From the NCBI GenBank assembly GCA_964639245.1, contig CAZXCU010000001.1, positions 992,001 to 1,056,000 on the forward strand: DNA of 64,000 nucleotides, in the 5' to 3' direction. A program made the translations under genes and the position numbers. The stretch is from SB15 sp964639245. GTDB taxonomy: Bacteria; Chloroflexota; Anaerolineae; Aggregatilineales; J027. Of the stretch, positions 8,923 through 17,427 are shown in pieces; position 1 is the first letter of the stretch; every line of letters starts with the position of its first letter. The notes under the pieces were generated by a model. The model searched no databases, had not been told where the DNA came from, and saw nothing but the letters and a program-made list of their open reading frames with translations.

Positions 8923-11208
8923 ATGCCTGCTGACCCGAACGCCCGCACCTCGCATAAAATCCGTATCGAAGAGCAAAAACCCCCGCGTTTTGTTTCGATG
9001 AAATGGTGGGTCCTGACTCCGATTTTAATTGTGCTGACCCTCATGCTGATGGTCGCCGCGTATGGGATTGCTTATGCGTTGACCAGCGATTTGCAAACCA
9101 CGTCTGAAGATGACATTTTAAACACACGCGAAACGATTGCTCAAAATGCGCTGGTGCTGGGCGAAAATTTACGCACCGAAGCTGACCGCATCGCGTTTAC
9201 GCAGGATGTTCCTTTTTATATCCAAGTTCAAGATGGGGGAGCGCTGCAAAATGTGGTTGAACCGTTGGCAGCGCTGGCGGAACTTGATCTCGTGATTGTC
9301 GGTAATCCCGATGGCAGCGAAATTATCGGGTTGCAGCGTGTGGCTTCGGACGGGGTGATTGATTATGCGGTGACTTCGCAAGCCCAGCTTAACAGTATTC
9401 AAGCGGTACAGGCAGTGCTGGGGGGGGCAGCCAGCGCGAGTAATATTTTGATGTTGGAACGTCGCCCCTTGCTGGTGACGGTGCATCCGGTTAAACAGGG
9501 CGATACCCTTGTTGGCTTGGTGCTGGTGGGGATGGATGTCAGCCGTGCGTTGAATCAGATTCGCGGGGAGGCCGATGTCACCCTGTATGGCAGTGATGAG
9601 GCGCTGATTGGGTCAACACTGAACAATCCTACCGCTAAACTAGAGGCTGAAATTTTTACTGCTGCCCTCAAAAATGACTCGGAAGCCACCATCGAACGGA
9701 TAGAACTCAAAGACAGCACCTATCAGACAACCTATATGCCGCTGCTGGTGGGACAAACCCCCATTGGCGTGCTGGCGGTGTATCAGCCCGAAGCGACCAC
9801 CGCCGATTCTTCAACTACGCGGCAGGTTGCCAGTGTGATTGCCGCGCTTTTAATGGGTGGGGTGTGTGTGGCGGGCTATTATTCTGTCGCATGGCAAACC
9901 CGCCGACTCCAAAAAATTACTCAGGTGGCGGACAAACTTGCGGCGGGGGAAGAAGCGCGTACCAATATGCAAACCCGCGATGAGATTAGCGCGGTGGGGG
10001 TGGCCTTAGATCGGTATGCGGCGGCAGCGAAGTTACAGGTGCAGCAGTTGCAAAATGATTTACGCCAAGAACGCCGCGAAATTTCTCATCTCCAAGCGAT
10101 TCTGGAAGGGCTACCACAGGGCATTTTAATTCAGGATATGGAAGGGCGGGTGTTGACGATGAACGCCGCTGCCCGTGACCTGTTTGGTGTGTATGGCGAT
10201 TCCAAGGAGGCGGGTCAGTTGAAACAATGGGCTGCCCAAGCCTCGCATAAACTCGGCAAAGAAATTGTACCCGGTGTGTTTTCCATTCACGATACAACAC
10301 GGATTCAGGTACAAAATAAAGTTTTACAGGTGCAAGCGGCTTCCTTTATCACCCTCGCGGATAAACCGGTTGGAACGCTGCTGATGCTGCATGATGTTTC
10401 TGTCCATGCCAACCGTGCCACCCAACGCGAGGTGCTACTTTCGGAACTTGCCCATGACCAGCAGGTGTCACCCGTGTCCCGCGCTCACATGGCGGATACC
10501 GGTTTGCACGACACGGGCATTTCCGAAGAGTCGATGCAAATTATCGCGCAGGAAATCGGGCAAGACTCGCGGGCGATGCAGCGCATGATTACCGAATACC
10601 GCGATTTAACCCTGCTGCGTCCCGATGAACTGCGTCAGCGCCAAGCAGCTGTTAATGTGAACGAACTGCTGCTGGCCTTGATTGAAGAATGGCGCTCACT
10701 GGCATTGGGCGCGAGTGTGGATCTGGAAATCAGTCTGCCCGAAGATGATATTTTTGTGTTGGGGGATGAAAAACGCCTGCGAATGGCACTGGGTAACTTG
10801 ATTGACAACAGCATCAAATATGCCACGCACGGCGCACAGGTTTTTGTTCAGGCGTACCCGATTGTCGAAGAAAGCCGCATGGAATTTCTTATTGAGGATA
10901 CCGGAGTCGGCATTGCCTATGAAGAACTGCCGCATGTGTTCACCCGCTTTTATCGGGGAAAACCTGTTTTGCCGGATGGCACACGTTTGAAAGTGCCGGG
11001 GGCAGGACAGGGGTTGTTTTTGACCCGACAGATTGTCCATGCACACGGCGGGCAAATCACCCTCACTTCCAAACCCGGCGAAGGGACACAGGTGAGCATT
11101 TTGCTGCCCCTGACCGCCGATGTGTCCATGATTCTGGAACCCCCATCGGAAAAGGTGTCGTTGTGGGATCAACCGACGACCAAAATGCGCCTCGAACGGC
11201 ATCATTAG
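8923..11208 (+). CDS. Membrane sensor histidine kinase with atypical H-box
   Basis: A 761-residue protein. Two transmembrane helices (about 28-52 and 305-325) flank an extracytoplasmic Cache-like sensor of about 250 residues. A HAMP-like segment, a coiled coil, a PAS domain (ILEGLPQGILIQDMEGRVLTMNAAA), a DHp-like region and a HATPase_c domain follow. The ATPase domain is intact: the N box GNLIDNSIKYA, the G1 box IEDTGVGI and the G2 region GAGQGLFLTRQIVHAHGG. The histidine at 511 sits in ELAHDQQVSP rather than the usual HELRTP seen in the related kinase at 17428, so phosphorylation competence is uncertain. No response regulator adjoins it. Confidence 0.85.
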   Translation: MPADPNARTSHKIRIEEQKPPRFVSMKWWVLTPILIVLTLMLMVAAYGIAYALTSDLQTTSEDDILNTRETIAQNALVLGENLRTEADRIAFTQDVPFYIQVQDGGALQNVVEPLAALAELDLVIVGNPDGSEIIGLQRVASDGVIDYAVTSQAQLNSIQAVQAVLGGAASASNILMLERRPLLVTVHPVKQGDTLVGLVLVGMDVSRALNQIRGEADVTLYGSDEALIGSTLNNPTAKLEAEIFTAALKNDSEATIERIELKDSTYQTTYMPLLVGQTPIGVLAVYQPEATTADSSTTRQVASVIAALLMGGVCVAGYYSVAWQTRRLQKITQVADKLAAGEEARTNMQTRDEISAVGVALDRYAAAAKLQVQQLQNDLRQERREISHLQAILEGLPQGILIQDMEGRVLTMNAAARDLFGVYGDSKEAGQLKQWAAQASHKLGKEIVPGVFSIHDTTRIQVQNKVLQVQAASFITLADKPVGTLLMLHDVSVHANRATQREVLLSELAHDQQVSPVSRAHMADTGLHDTGISEESMQIIAQEIGQDSRAMQRMITEYRDLTLLRPDELRQRQAAVNVNELLLALIEEWRSLALGASVDLEISLPEDDIFVLGDEKRLRMALGNLIDNSIKYATHGAQVFVQAYPIVEESRMEFLIEDTGVGIAYEELPHVFTRFYRGKPVLPDGTRLKVPGAGQGLFLTRQIVHAHGGQITLTSKPGEGTQVSILLPLTADVSMILEPPSEKVSLWDQPTTKMRLERHH

Positions 11209-11232
11209 CGTTCAGCTTTTTAAGGACTTTTT

Positions 11233-12153
11233 ATGCAGATTTTGACAGATGAACACGTTACAAAATTTATTTCGCCCACCGAGGCAGTAGCGGTGATGGA
11301 GCAGGTGTTTTTGGCACGGGCGAATGGGCGCTATGCAGGTAAGCCGCGCTGGACTGTGCCTTTTGAGCAGGGTGGATTGGTTTTTACGGCGGGCGGAACA
11401 GGGAATGCTGTCGGATTTCGGGCGTATGTGCGCGGGAACCATTTGACCCATGATGACCAAGTAACGTTAGTGTGGGAGCAGTCCACCGGAAAACTCAAAG
11501 GCATGGTGATGGGGGTGCTGTTGGGGGCTGTGCGAACAGGCGCGATTGGCGGTGTGGCGGTGAAACATCTTGCCCCGCCCAACGCCGAAATTTTAGGCTT
11601 GATTGGGACAGGTAAACAGGCATTTACCCAGTTACAGGCGATTGCCAGTGTGCGGGCGATTAAGGAAGTGCGGGTGTTCAGCCGCACGCCTGCCCATCGG
11701 GAGGCATTTTGCGCGGATGCCAGCGAATTGATGCCCCACTTGAAATTTTATCCCACCGAAAACGCGGAGTCGGCGGTGCGCGGGGCGGATATTGTGGTCG
11801 CGGCAACGACCAGCCGCGAACCTGTGATTCGGGCGGAATGGCTCAAACATGGAGCGCATGTCAGCACCTTGGGGTCAAAATCGGCAGCCAGCCGCGAAAT
11901 TGATGAAGCGCTGGTGAATGAAGCGGGAATCGTGGTGACGGACAGCCCGGAACAGGTGAACGCCGCCGACTTTAAAACGCTGCTGGATGGCACAACGCAA
12001 AATCTGGTCGATCTGGCGGAGGTGGTGAGTGGAAAAATAAGCCGTCCGGTAGGAAAATTTAGTTTGTTTTTGAGCGTGGGTCTGGCGGGAACGGAAGTGG
12101 CGCTGGCGGCGCGGCTGCTGGATAAAATTGATCACATCGGAGATGAACAATGA
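11233..12153 (+). CDS. Ornithine cyclodeaminase / mu-crystallin family dehydrogenase
   Basis: A 306-residue NAD(P)-dependent enzyme of the OCD/mu-crystallin family. The dinucleotide fold is marked by LGLIGTGKQAFTQLQAI at mid-protein, followed by VRVFSRTPAHREAF and ADIVVAATTSREPVI. The N-terminal dimerisation half carries RWTVPF, RAYVRG and the VRTGAIGG block that contacts substrate. Members include ornithine cyclodeaminase, alanine dehydrogenase and ketimine reductases; substrate cannot be assigned. AAGGAC lies upstream of the ATG. The stop overlaps the next gene by 4 nt. Confidence 0.85.
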   Translation: MQILTDEHVTKFISPTEAVAVMEQVFLARANGRYAGKPRWTVPFEQGGLVFTAGGTGNAVGFRAYVRGNHLTHDDQVTLVWEQSTGKLKGMVMGVLLGAVRTGAIGGVAVKHLAPPNAEILGLIGTGKQAFTQLQAIASVRAIKEVRVFSRTPAHREAFCADASELMPHLKFYPTENAESAVRGADIVVAATTSREPVIRAEWLKHGAHVSTLGSKSAASREIDEALVNEAGIVVTDSPEQVNAADFKTLLDGTTQNLVDLAEVVSGKISRPVGKFSLFLSVGLAGTEVALAARLLDKIDHIGDEQ

Positions 12154-12605
12154 TATTTCTTATCATGATTATTTTGGGTGTGTTTCTAGGATGGCTAGTA
12201 TTGGCTTTTAGGCAACGGCTAGAAGCGCGTGAAACAGAGGTCGCTAGGGAACAATTTCCTCATGCCAAATTGGTTATCTCTAATGCGATTTTTTATGGGC
12301 AGCAATCTCACGGCATGGCGCCACTGCGGGGAAATGGGACTCTGGTTATCACCGAGACGGAAATTTATTTCAAAGAGTGGGTGACAAATAAAGAACTGCG
12401 GATTCCACTCAATAAAATTACAGGGTTAGAAACGCCCAAAGCATTTCTCGGTAAAACCAACTTCAGACCGATTTTGAAGATTGTGTTTGAAAATGAGATG
12501 GGCAAATCGGATGCTGCGGTATGGTGGGTGGAAGATTTGGCGTGGGTAAAAGGGATGATTGAGGACGCACAAGGGCGGATTACGGCGCGGCAAACTCGGA
12601 TATAA
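12150..12605 (+). CDS. Membrane-anchored PH-like hypothetical protein, copy 1
   Basis: A 151-residue protein with an N-terminal transmembrane helix (MIFLIMIILGVFLGWLVLAF), a charged linker, and a small beta-rich domain containing GNGTLVITETEIYFKEW and ELRIPLNKITGLETPK. The strand-turn pattern, in which a value is converted at a membrane and ends in W/F with an I-x-x-I-x-G block, looks like a PH/GRAM-type domain. It is translationally coupled (ATGA) to the dehydrogenase before it. It is closely similar to the next gene, so this is a tandem duplication. Function unknown. Confidence 0.65.
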   Translation: MIFLIMIILGVFLGWLVLAFRQRLEARETEVAREQFPHAKLVISNAIFYGQQSHGMAPLRGNGTLVITETEIYFKEWVTNKELRIPLNKITGLETPKAFLGKTNFRPILKIVFENEMGKSDAAVWWVEDLAWVKGMIEDAQGRITARQTRI

Positions 12606-12654
12606 TACGGAGTCTTATATATATCGCCTCCCTAAGAAAGATGTTGAATCAAAA

Positions 12655-13086
12655 ATGGAAATTATTTTGTTGATTGTGGTCGCATCGGTGGTGGTATTGG
12701 GTGGGGTGATTTTTGGTCTACGGCGGATGAAAACGCAGGGTGAAAAAGCCGCGCATGAGCAGTTTCCAAATGCTCAACGGGTCATTTCCAATGCCAATTT
12801 TTACGGGCAGCAATCCAAAGGTGTGATGCAAGTGCGGGGGAATGGGACATTGGTGATTACCGATGCTGAAATTTATTTCAAACAGTGGGTGACAAATAAA
12901 GAATTACGGATTCCACTGGATAAAATTACAGGATTGGAAACACCCAAATCGTTTTTGGGCAAAACCAATCTAATGCGGCTGTTACAGGTGAATTTTGAAA
13001 ACGCGGCAGGGAATATGGATGCTGCCGCGTGGCTAATGCGAGATGTCGAAGGGGCAAAGCGGGAAATTGAGACGTTGATTTCATAA
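12655..13086 (+). CDS. Membrane-anchored PH-like hypothetical protein, copy 2
   Basis: A 143-residue paralog of the preceding protein. The ATG at 12655 starts a hydrophobic helix (MEIILLIVVASVVVLGGVIF) that aligns with copy 1. The central block (GNGTLVITDAEIYFKQW, ELRIPLDKITGLETPK, FLGKTN) is nearly identical, while the C-termini differ. The open frame begins at 12559, but that extension overlaps copy 1 and lacks a ribosome site. The ribosome site for 12655 is itself weak, and a TATAAT at 12601-12606 could give an internal promoter. Function unknown. Confidence 0.62.
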   Translation: MEIILLIVVASVVVLGGVIFGLRRMKTQGEKAAHEQFPNAQRVISNANFYGQQSKGVMQVRGNGTLVITDAEIYFKQWVTNKELRIPLDKITGLETPKSFLGKTNLMRLLQVNFENAAGNMDAAAWLMRDVEGAKREIETLIS

Positions 13087-13105
13087 TTAGCGTAGGAAAT
13101 GTGAC

Positions 13106-14038
13106 ATGAAATATCTGCTTATTGTCAGTCTCTTTGCCTTATCATTTCAACCATTCAATGCTACTGCGTATCAACTGAGGGAAGTTCAATATGTAGAATG
13201 GAGTCCAGTAGGGAATACGATTGCTGTTGGTAGTTTTGATACTATATGGTTGTATGATATCGACCAGCAAATAATTTCTCAAGCAAACATTTCGACTTAC
13301 CTTGCATCCATGAGCTGGAATCGTGACGGCAGTAAATTAGCAACGCTTGATGTTGATACATTAAATAATGGTAGATGGAGTCTTGAAATTAGAGACTCAG
13401 CTACCTTAAAAGTTATTTCCACTATTGAAGAAGAAAATGAAACCCTTATTTATCCACAAGCGGTATGGAGTCCTAAAGGCGACAAAATTGCTGTTAGCAT
13501 TGGAACAGCAATCAAAATAATTGATACATTGTCAAATCAGATAGTTCGTTCAATGGTAACTACTAATTTTGAGGCTTCAAGTTTAGCTTGGAGTCCAGAT
13601 GGTGATGCAATCGCAACACCATCTGGACGAGAACTAATAATTTGGGATGCTAATTCAGGTAATATTGTTAAAAGATTTTCAGATGGAGATTTTTTTACTA
13701 AATTTGCATGGAACTCGGATGGGGAATTGTTCGCTATCCTACGTGGTAATGCAACTGTCTCTGATATAACAATCTGGAATCATGCCACCTATGAAATTGT
13801 TACGACTTTGAGAGGGGATGACACTATCACCGATTTTGCTTGGTATGGTAACAAATTAGCAAGTTCTTCGGCTGGCGGGGTAATAAAAATTTGGGATATT
13901 GATCATGACCAATTGTTACGAGAGATTTTTATTACTGAGAGGGTTAATTCAATTTCTTGGAATCCAGATGGGACTCAGCTAGCATATGGCGGGCAGAATG
14001 GAGAATTTTGGGTGGTTGATGTCGAGTCAGCCGATTAA
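13106..14038 (+). CDS. Secreted WD40-repeat protein, AT-rich
   Basis: A 310-residue protein with a signal peptide (MKYLLIVSLFALSFQPFNATA) followed by about six WD40 blades. Recurrent blade signatures are VEWSPVGNTIAVGSFDTIWLYD, SWNRDGSKLATL, VWSPKGDKIAVSIG, AWSPDGDAIATP, KIWDIDHDQ and SWNPDGTQLAYGGQ. It probably forms a single extracytoplasmic beta-propeller for protein binding. Its codon use and base composition are visibly more AT-rich than the genes on both sides. Its 3' end overlaps the convergent methyltransferase by 12 nt. The binding partner is unknown. Confidence 0.78.
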   Translation: MKYLLIVSLFALSFQPFNATAYQLREVQYVEWSPVGNTIAVGSFDTIWLYDIDQQIISQANISTYLASMSWNRDGSKLATLDVDTLNNGRWSLEIRDSATLKVISTIEEENETLIYPQAVWSPKGDKIAVSIGTAIKIIDTLSNQIVRSMVTTNFEASSLAWSPDGDAIATPSGRELIIWDANSGNIVKRFSDGDFFTKFAWNSDGELFAILRGNATVSDITIWNHATYEIVTTLRGDDTITDFAWYGNKLASSSAGGVIKIWDIDHDQLLREIFITERVNSISWNPDGTQLAYGGQNGEFWVVDVESAD

Positions 14039-15448
14039 ACGTTTAGGCAACAGATTCCGAACGCGGTTGCCGGCGATTTTACCGCGTCCAAGAAAACGCC
14101 CCTGCTCATCTTCCAACAAAATATAGGGGGTGGGGATGGGTAAATCGCGCAGTTCGCGCCCCGCCAACCAGATTTTTTTCTGCTCATCCGAAACCCGATA
14201 GCGCGGTTGCGAAAAATCAAAGCGCGTAACCAGTTCATGCGATGGCACAAAATCCCCATCTACGAATTGCCCGACTAAAAATCCAAGGACGACATAAGGT
14301 AAATCAGGAAATTTCTCGGAGAGGGTTGCGGGGAGGGCGTAAATATAATCCTCGTGCTGCTCAAAAATGAGATTTTGTCGGGCGATGATGGGCGCAAAAT
14401 CAAAATCATAAAATTCGCGGAGAGTCGTCAGCATTTGATTCGTGCGTTTATCGGAGAGCGGTAAACGCTTGGATGGTTGCGTCGGGGGTTGGGCGTGAGG
14501 AAAATCTACGGAATCTAATTTTTTGAGGCGGGCGGCAAAAAAGCCCGATGTGTGATACAGGTGAGGCCACAGACGAATCGCGTTCTGGATTTGGGGGTCA
14601 AAGGGGTGGTCGCCATCGTGGGTCAGACCGCAGGCTGAGTCGCCAAAAGGAAGGTGGGTTACGGCCTCTACCGCGAGAAAATTAGGAAATTCGCGCAGCA
14701 GGGCATCTAACACGGCTTCATTTTCATCGGGGGAAAGCGTGCAGGTCGAATAGACCATTTCGCCCTGCGGTTTGAGGGCATGAAATGCGGCGGTGAGTAG
14801 GGCAATCTGGCGCTGTTGCAAACGGTCTTGTTCGCTGGTGGAGACTTCGCGCTGCTTGCTGCCCTTGTGTGGACGGAGGGTATCGCCGGAACAGGGCGCA
14901 TCCAGCAAAATTTTATCAAACGTGTTCGGATACCATGCGCCGAACTGCTCTCCATTAAAATTTGTGACCCTCACGCCCATCGCGCCCCATGTTTGCAGAT
15001 TGGCTTTGACGGCGGCAAGGCGGTTGGCGCTGCTGTCGTTGGCGATGATGCTGGTGGTATCCGCGAATTTGCTCACGAGATGGGTCGTTTTGCCACCGGG
15101 GGCGGCGGCCATATCTAAAATAAGCGGGGACTCGGCGGGGGTAAACATCTCGACGGGCAGCATGGACGCGGCATCTTGAATATAAAAATCACCCATTTTG
15201 TATTCAAGGGTACGGGCGGGGGGTGTTTCGGATTGTAGAATTTGATAACCGGAGTCGCAGAAAAAGACGGATTCAAGTTGCCACCCGTACTCTTTGGCAC
15301 TGGTCTGAAGACCAGCGTTATTTATTCTTCCTGTAAATTTTGTTTTGAGGGTGTTGAGACGGATGGCGGGGGGAAGGGGTTTATCGAGTTCTGCCAATAA
15401 CCGGGCAAATTCGGAGTCAGAGAAAAAAGGGCGGTAGCGGTCTGTCAT
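14027..15448 (-). CDS. RsmF/NSUN-type RNA cytosine-C5 methyltransferase
   Basis: A 473-residue AdoMet-dependent enzyme of the NOL1/NOP2/Sun family, which makes m5C in rRNA or tRNA. The AdoMet loop is MAAAPGGKTTH. The two catalytic cysteines occur in LLDAPCSGDT and VYSTCTLSPDENE. An N-terminal RNA-binding segment (IRLNTLKT) precedes the catalytic core. The C-terminal about 150 residues, ending GRGKIAGNRVRNLLPKRLIG, match the extra domain of RsmF-like enzymes, which modify 16S rRNA. Exact target is uncertain. The start is ATG 15448. Confidence 0.85.
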   Translation of the reverse strand: MTDRYRPFFSDSEFARLLAELDKPLPPAIRLNTLKTKFTGRINNAGLQTSAKEYGWQLESVFFCDSGYQILQSETPPARTLEYKMGDFYIQDAASMLPVEMFTPAESPLILDMAAAPGGKTTHLVSKFADTTSIIANDSSANRLAAVKANLQTWGAMGVRVTNFNGEQFGAWYPNTFDKILLDAPCSGDTLRPHKGSKQREVSTSEQDRLQQRQIALLTAAFHALKPQGEMVYSTCTLSPDENEAVLDALLREFPNFLAVEAVTHLPFGDSACGLTHDGDHPFDPQIQNAIRLWPHLYHTSGFFAARLKKLDSVDFPHAQPPTQPSKRLPLSDKRTNQMLTTLREFYDFDFAPIIARQNLIFEQHEDYIYALPATLSEKFPDLPYVVLGFLVGQFVDGDFVPSHELVTRFDFSQPRYRVSDEQKKIWLAGRELRDLPIPTPYILLEDEQGRFLGRGKIAGNRVRNLLPKRLIG

Positions 15449-15463
15449 GATGGATTTATAGAT

Positions 15464-15531
15464 GGGCGGGTGACGGACAGTGAGACTCTATTACCACTAA
15501 GGGGAGACTGTCCTTAGCACCCGCCCCTACG
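15464..15531 (-). repeat. GC-rich palindromic element, family A, intergenic copy
   Basis: A 68-bp element read leftward. It begins GTAGGGGCGGGTGCTAAG and ends CCGTCACCCGCCC. The arms GGGCGGGTG and CACCCGCCC pair, and an inner arm GGACAGT pairs with ACTGTCC. The same two ends occur in the element inside the gene at 42426-42503 (17 of 18 and 13 of 13 identical bases), so it is a dispersed repeat. Confidence 0.75.
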
Positions 15532-15549
15532 AAAAAAAGAACGCGATTT

Positions 15550-16413
15550 TTAGATAAATTCATATACGTCCACGTCAACAACGGGGGTGTAGCCGATTTG
15601 CTGGTAAATATGATTCGAAGTCGGGTTGCTGAGGTCAGTATAGAGACAGCAAAATTGGAAACCCTTCTCCAGCAAAGATTGGCTGAGATGGGCGACACAG
15701 GCGCTGGCATAGCCATGAGCGCGGTGTTCGGGGGGAGTGTATACGCTACTAATGCGAATCCCGTGCGGGGTAGGGCTGTTGTAACCTGCCATCGAAACGG
15801 GCTGCCCGTCCACTTCCCACAGGACGATACCCGCACCGTTATCGGGCGTAAAACGGTCTAACACACGCTGATTTTGTTCAGGGGTGCGCTCGTCATCGTC
15901 CTCAATATCGGCGTAGAATGCGCCTATCCATTGAAGCAGTAGGTCATGGTCGGAGTCGGTAGCAAAGCGCATTTGTCCGGCAATGCCTGTCGGAAGATTC
16001 ACCGAGTCCAGCCGATAGAGGCGCTGGTTGGCGGCTAAAAAAGGAACTTGTTTGGCGATTTGCTCCCAGATGAGGGCGAAGGTTTTGGCCTGTGTGCCAT
16101 GCACGCCGGGTAGGGTTTTGTAGTGATTCAAAACATTGAAGGCCAGCAGCCCCAGCGCATCCTCATCGGCAAGGTGAGACAGGAGAAGATTGTAGGGTAG
16201 CGTTCGCAGTGCCGCCGCAATCGCCTGCCCATTTTTGAGAACCAGCGCATGGTAGGGGGGAACTTCTGATGGATTCTTGAGCAGTGAGCGTGTCAGCCCC
16301 AACATGAGATTGTGTTCTGCTTCGCGGGTAAGCAAAAATGGCGCAGCCTGCGCGTGAAATTCTTCGGTGGTTTTAAAACGAACTACTCGGATTTCTCGCG
16401 TGCTTTGCGACAA
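15550..16413 (-). CDS. GNAT family N-acetyltransferase
   Basis: A 287-residue protein. The C-terminal half is a GNAT fold: ISSVYTPPEHRAHGYASACV contains the acetyl-CoA pyrophosphate loop (R/Q-x-x-G-x-A/G), followed by CCLYTDLSNPTSNHIYQQIGY. The N-terminal about 130 residues are a degenerate GNAT-like half seen in two-domain acetyltransferases. The start is TTG at 16413 with AGGTG 8 nt upstream, lying inside the end of the response-regulator gene (31-nt overlap), which suggests translational coupling. Substrate unknown. Confidence 0.78.
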   Translation of the reverse strand: MSQSTREIRVVRFKTTEEFHAQAAPFLLTREAEHNLMLGLTRSLLKNPSEVPPYHALVLKNGQAIAAALRTLPYNLLLSHLADEDALGLLAFNVLNHYKTLPGVHGTQAKTFALIWEQIAKQVPFLAANQRLYRLDSVNLPTGIAGQMRFATDSDHDLLLQWIGAFYADIEDDDERTPEQNQRVLDRFTPDNGAGIVLWEVDGQPVSMAGYNSPTPHGIRISSVYTPPEHRAHGYASACVAHLSQSLLEKGFQFCCLYTDLSNPTSNHIYQQIGYTPVVDVDVYEFI

Positions 16414-16808
16414 TCGTCAATCACCTGATCCAATGTGGTACGCAGTTCGGTCATGCCGGGCAAGGGTTTGTACATGAGCATATTGGCGTTGGCCTGCTGT
16501 ACCACCCCTTTTTCATCGGAGGGCGAAAGGCGATAGGCGGTGATGAGGACAATTGCCATGTTTTTAAGAATGGGGCTGCGGCGCAAACGCTGACCGACTT
16601 CTGGCCCACTGAGGGTGGGTAGGCGAATATCAATAATGGCGAGTTCGGGCAGTTCCCCGCGCACCCGTCCTTGATCTACGTCATCAATCCAGTTGACGGC
16701 TTGTCCCCCATCCACAAAAGCAACCCCATCAATGCCCCAGATTTCAAACATCGCCAGCAATACATCATAAATATCGGGTTCGTCTTCAACCACCATCCAC
16801 GTCGGCAC
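16383..16808 (-). CDS. Single-domain response regulator
   Basis: A 141-residue CheY-like receiver with no output domain. Acidic pocket residues (VVEDEPD), the phospho-acceptor Asp at 60 (AIIDIRLP), Thr/Ala at LITAY and Lys at 114 (MYKPLP) are all present. The frame is open to a TTG at 16850, but GTG at 16808 has GGGGAG 9 nt upstream. It also gives a start (MPTWMVVEDE) that aligns exactly with the divergent paralog's MSQWLLVEDE, so 16808 is preferred. It is cotranscribed with the GNAT gene. The partner kinase is probably the one encoded at 17428. Confidence 0.85.
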   Translation of the reverse strand: MPTWMVVEDEPDIYDVLLAMFEIWGIDGVAFVDGGQAVNWIDDVDQGRVRGELPELAIIDIRLPTLSGPEVGQRLRRSPILKNMAIVLITAYRLSPSDEKGVVQQANANMLMYKPLPGMTELRTTLDQVIDDCRKAREKSE

Positions 16809-16988
16809 GGAATGTTTCTCCCCACTTATTTCGGGTTTATCTTTAAACAAACACTATCATATTCTTTAACAAACACCTTAGCAAGTTTTGATTGGACAAA
16901 TATGATGTAGAATATCTGTATCGAAGTCACGCTGCACACATGGTAAGATAATCCGATAATCGCGTCACCCAACCAGAAGGAGTTTTGT

Positions 16989-17414
16989 GTGTCTCAATGG
17001 TTACTCGTTGAAGATGAGGTGGATATTCGGAATGTGGTCAAGGTGATGTTCCAAGTGTGGGGACATCAGGCCATTGAATTTTCTAATGGCAATGATGCCT
17101 TTGACTTTTTAGAAGATGTCGATCATGGCGAGTATGCTGAAACTGAACTGCCTACCCTCGCCTTAATGGATATTCGGATGCCGGGCCCCAATGGGAATGA
17201 AATTGCGCGTCGGATTCGGCAGTCGCCCGTGTTGGGCAAAATTCCCATTGTGCTAATGACCGCGTACCAGCTGTCTGAATCCCATCAAAATGACTATCAT
17301 AATCGTGATGGGGTAGACCGAATTGTTTTTAAACCGCTGCCGGATTTCGATAAATTTCACCAAGTTTTATTAGAAGTGATTGCCGAACGACAAAAGAAAA
17401 ACGCAGCAGGCTAA
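16989..17414 (+). CDS. Single-domain response regulator, paralog of the divergent gene
   Basis: A 141-residue CheY-like receiver. The acidic pocket VEDEVD, phospho-acceptor Asp 61 (ALMDIRMP), LMTAY and Lys 115 (VFKPLP) are intact. The start is GTG at 16989 with AAGGAG 6 nt upstream. It is clearly paralogous to the receiver transcribed the other way from 16808: same length, same DV/DxGE insert and same KPLP ending. It is followed 13 nt later by a histidine kinase, so the pair forms a two-component operon with the GT39-PA14 gene behind it. No DNA-binding domain is present. Confidence 0.87.
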   Translation: MSQWLLVEDEVDIRNVVKVMFQVWGHQAIEFSNGNDAFDFLEDVDHGEYAETELPTLALMDIRMPGPNGNEIARRIRQSPVLGKIPIVLMTAYQLSESHQNDYHNRDGVDRIVFKPLPDFDKFHQVLLEVIAERQKKNAAG

Positions 17415-17427
17415 ACGGGATAATGAA

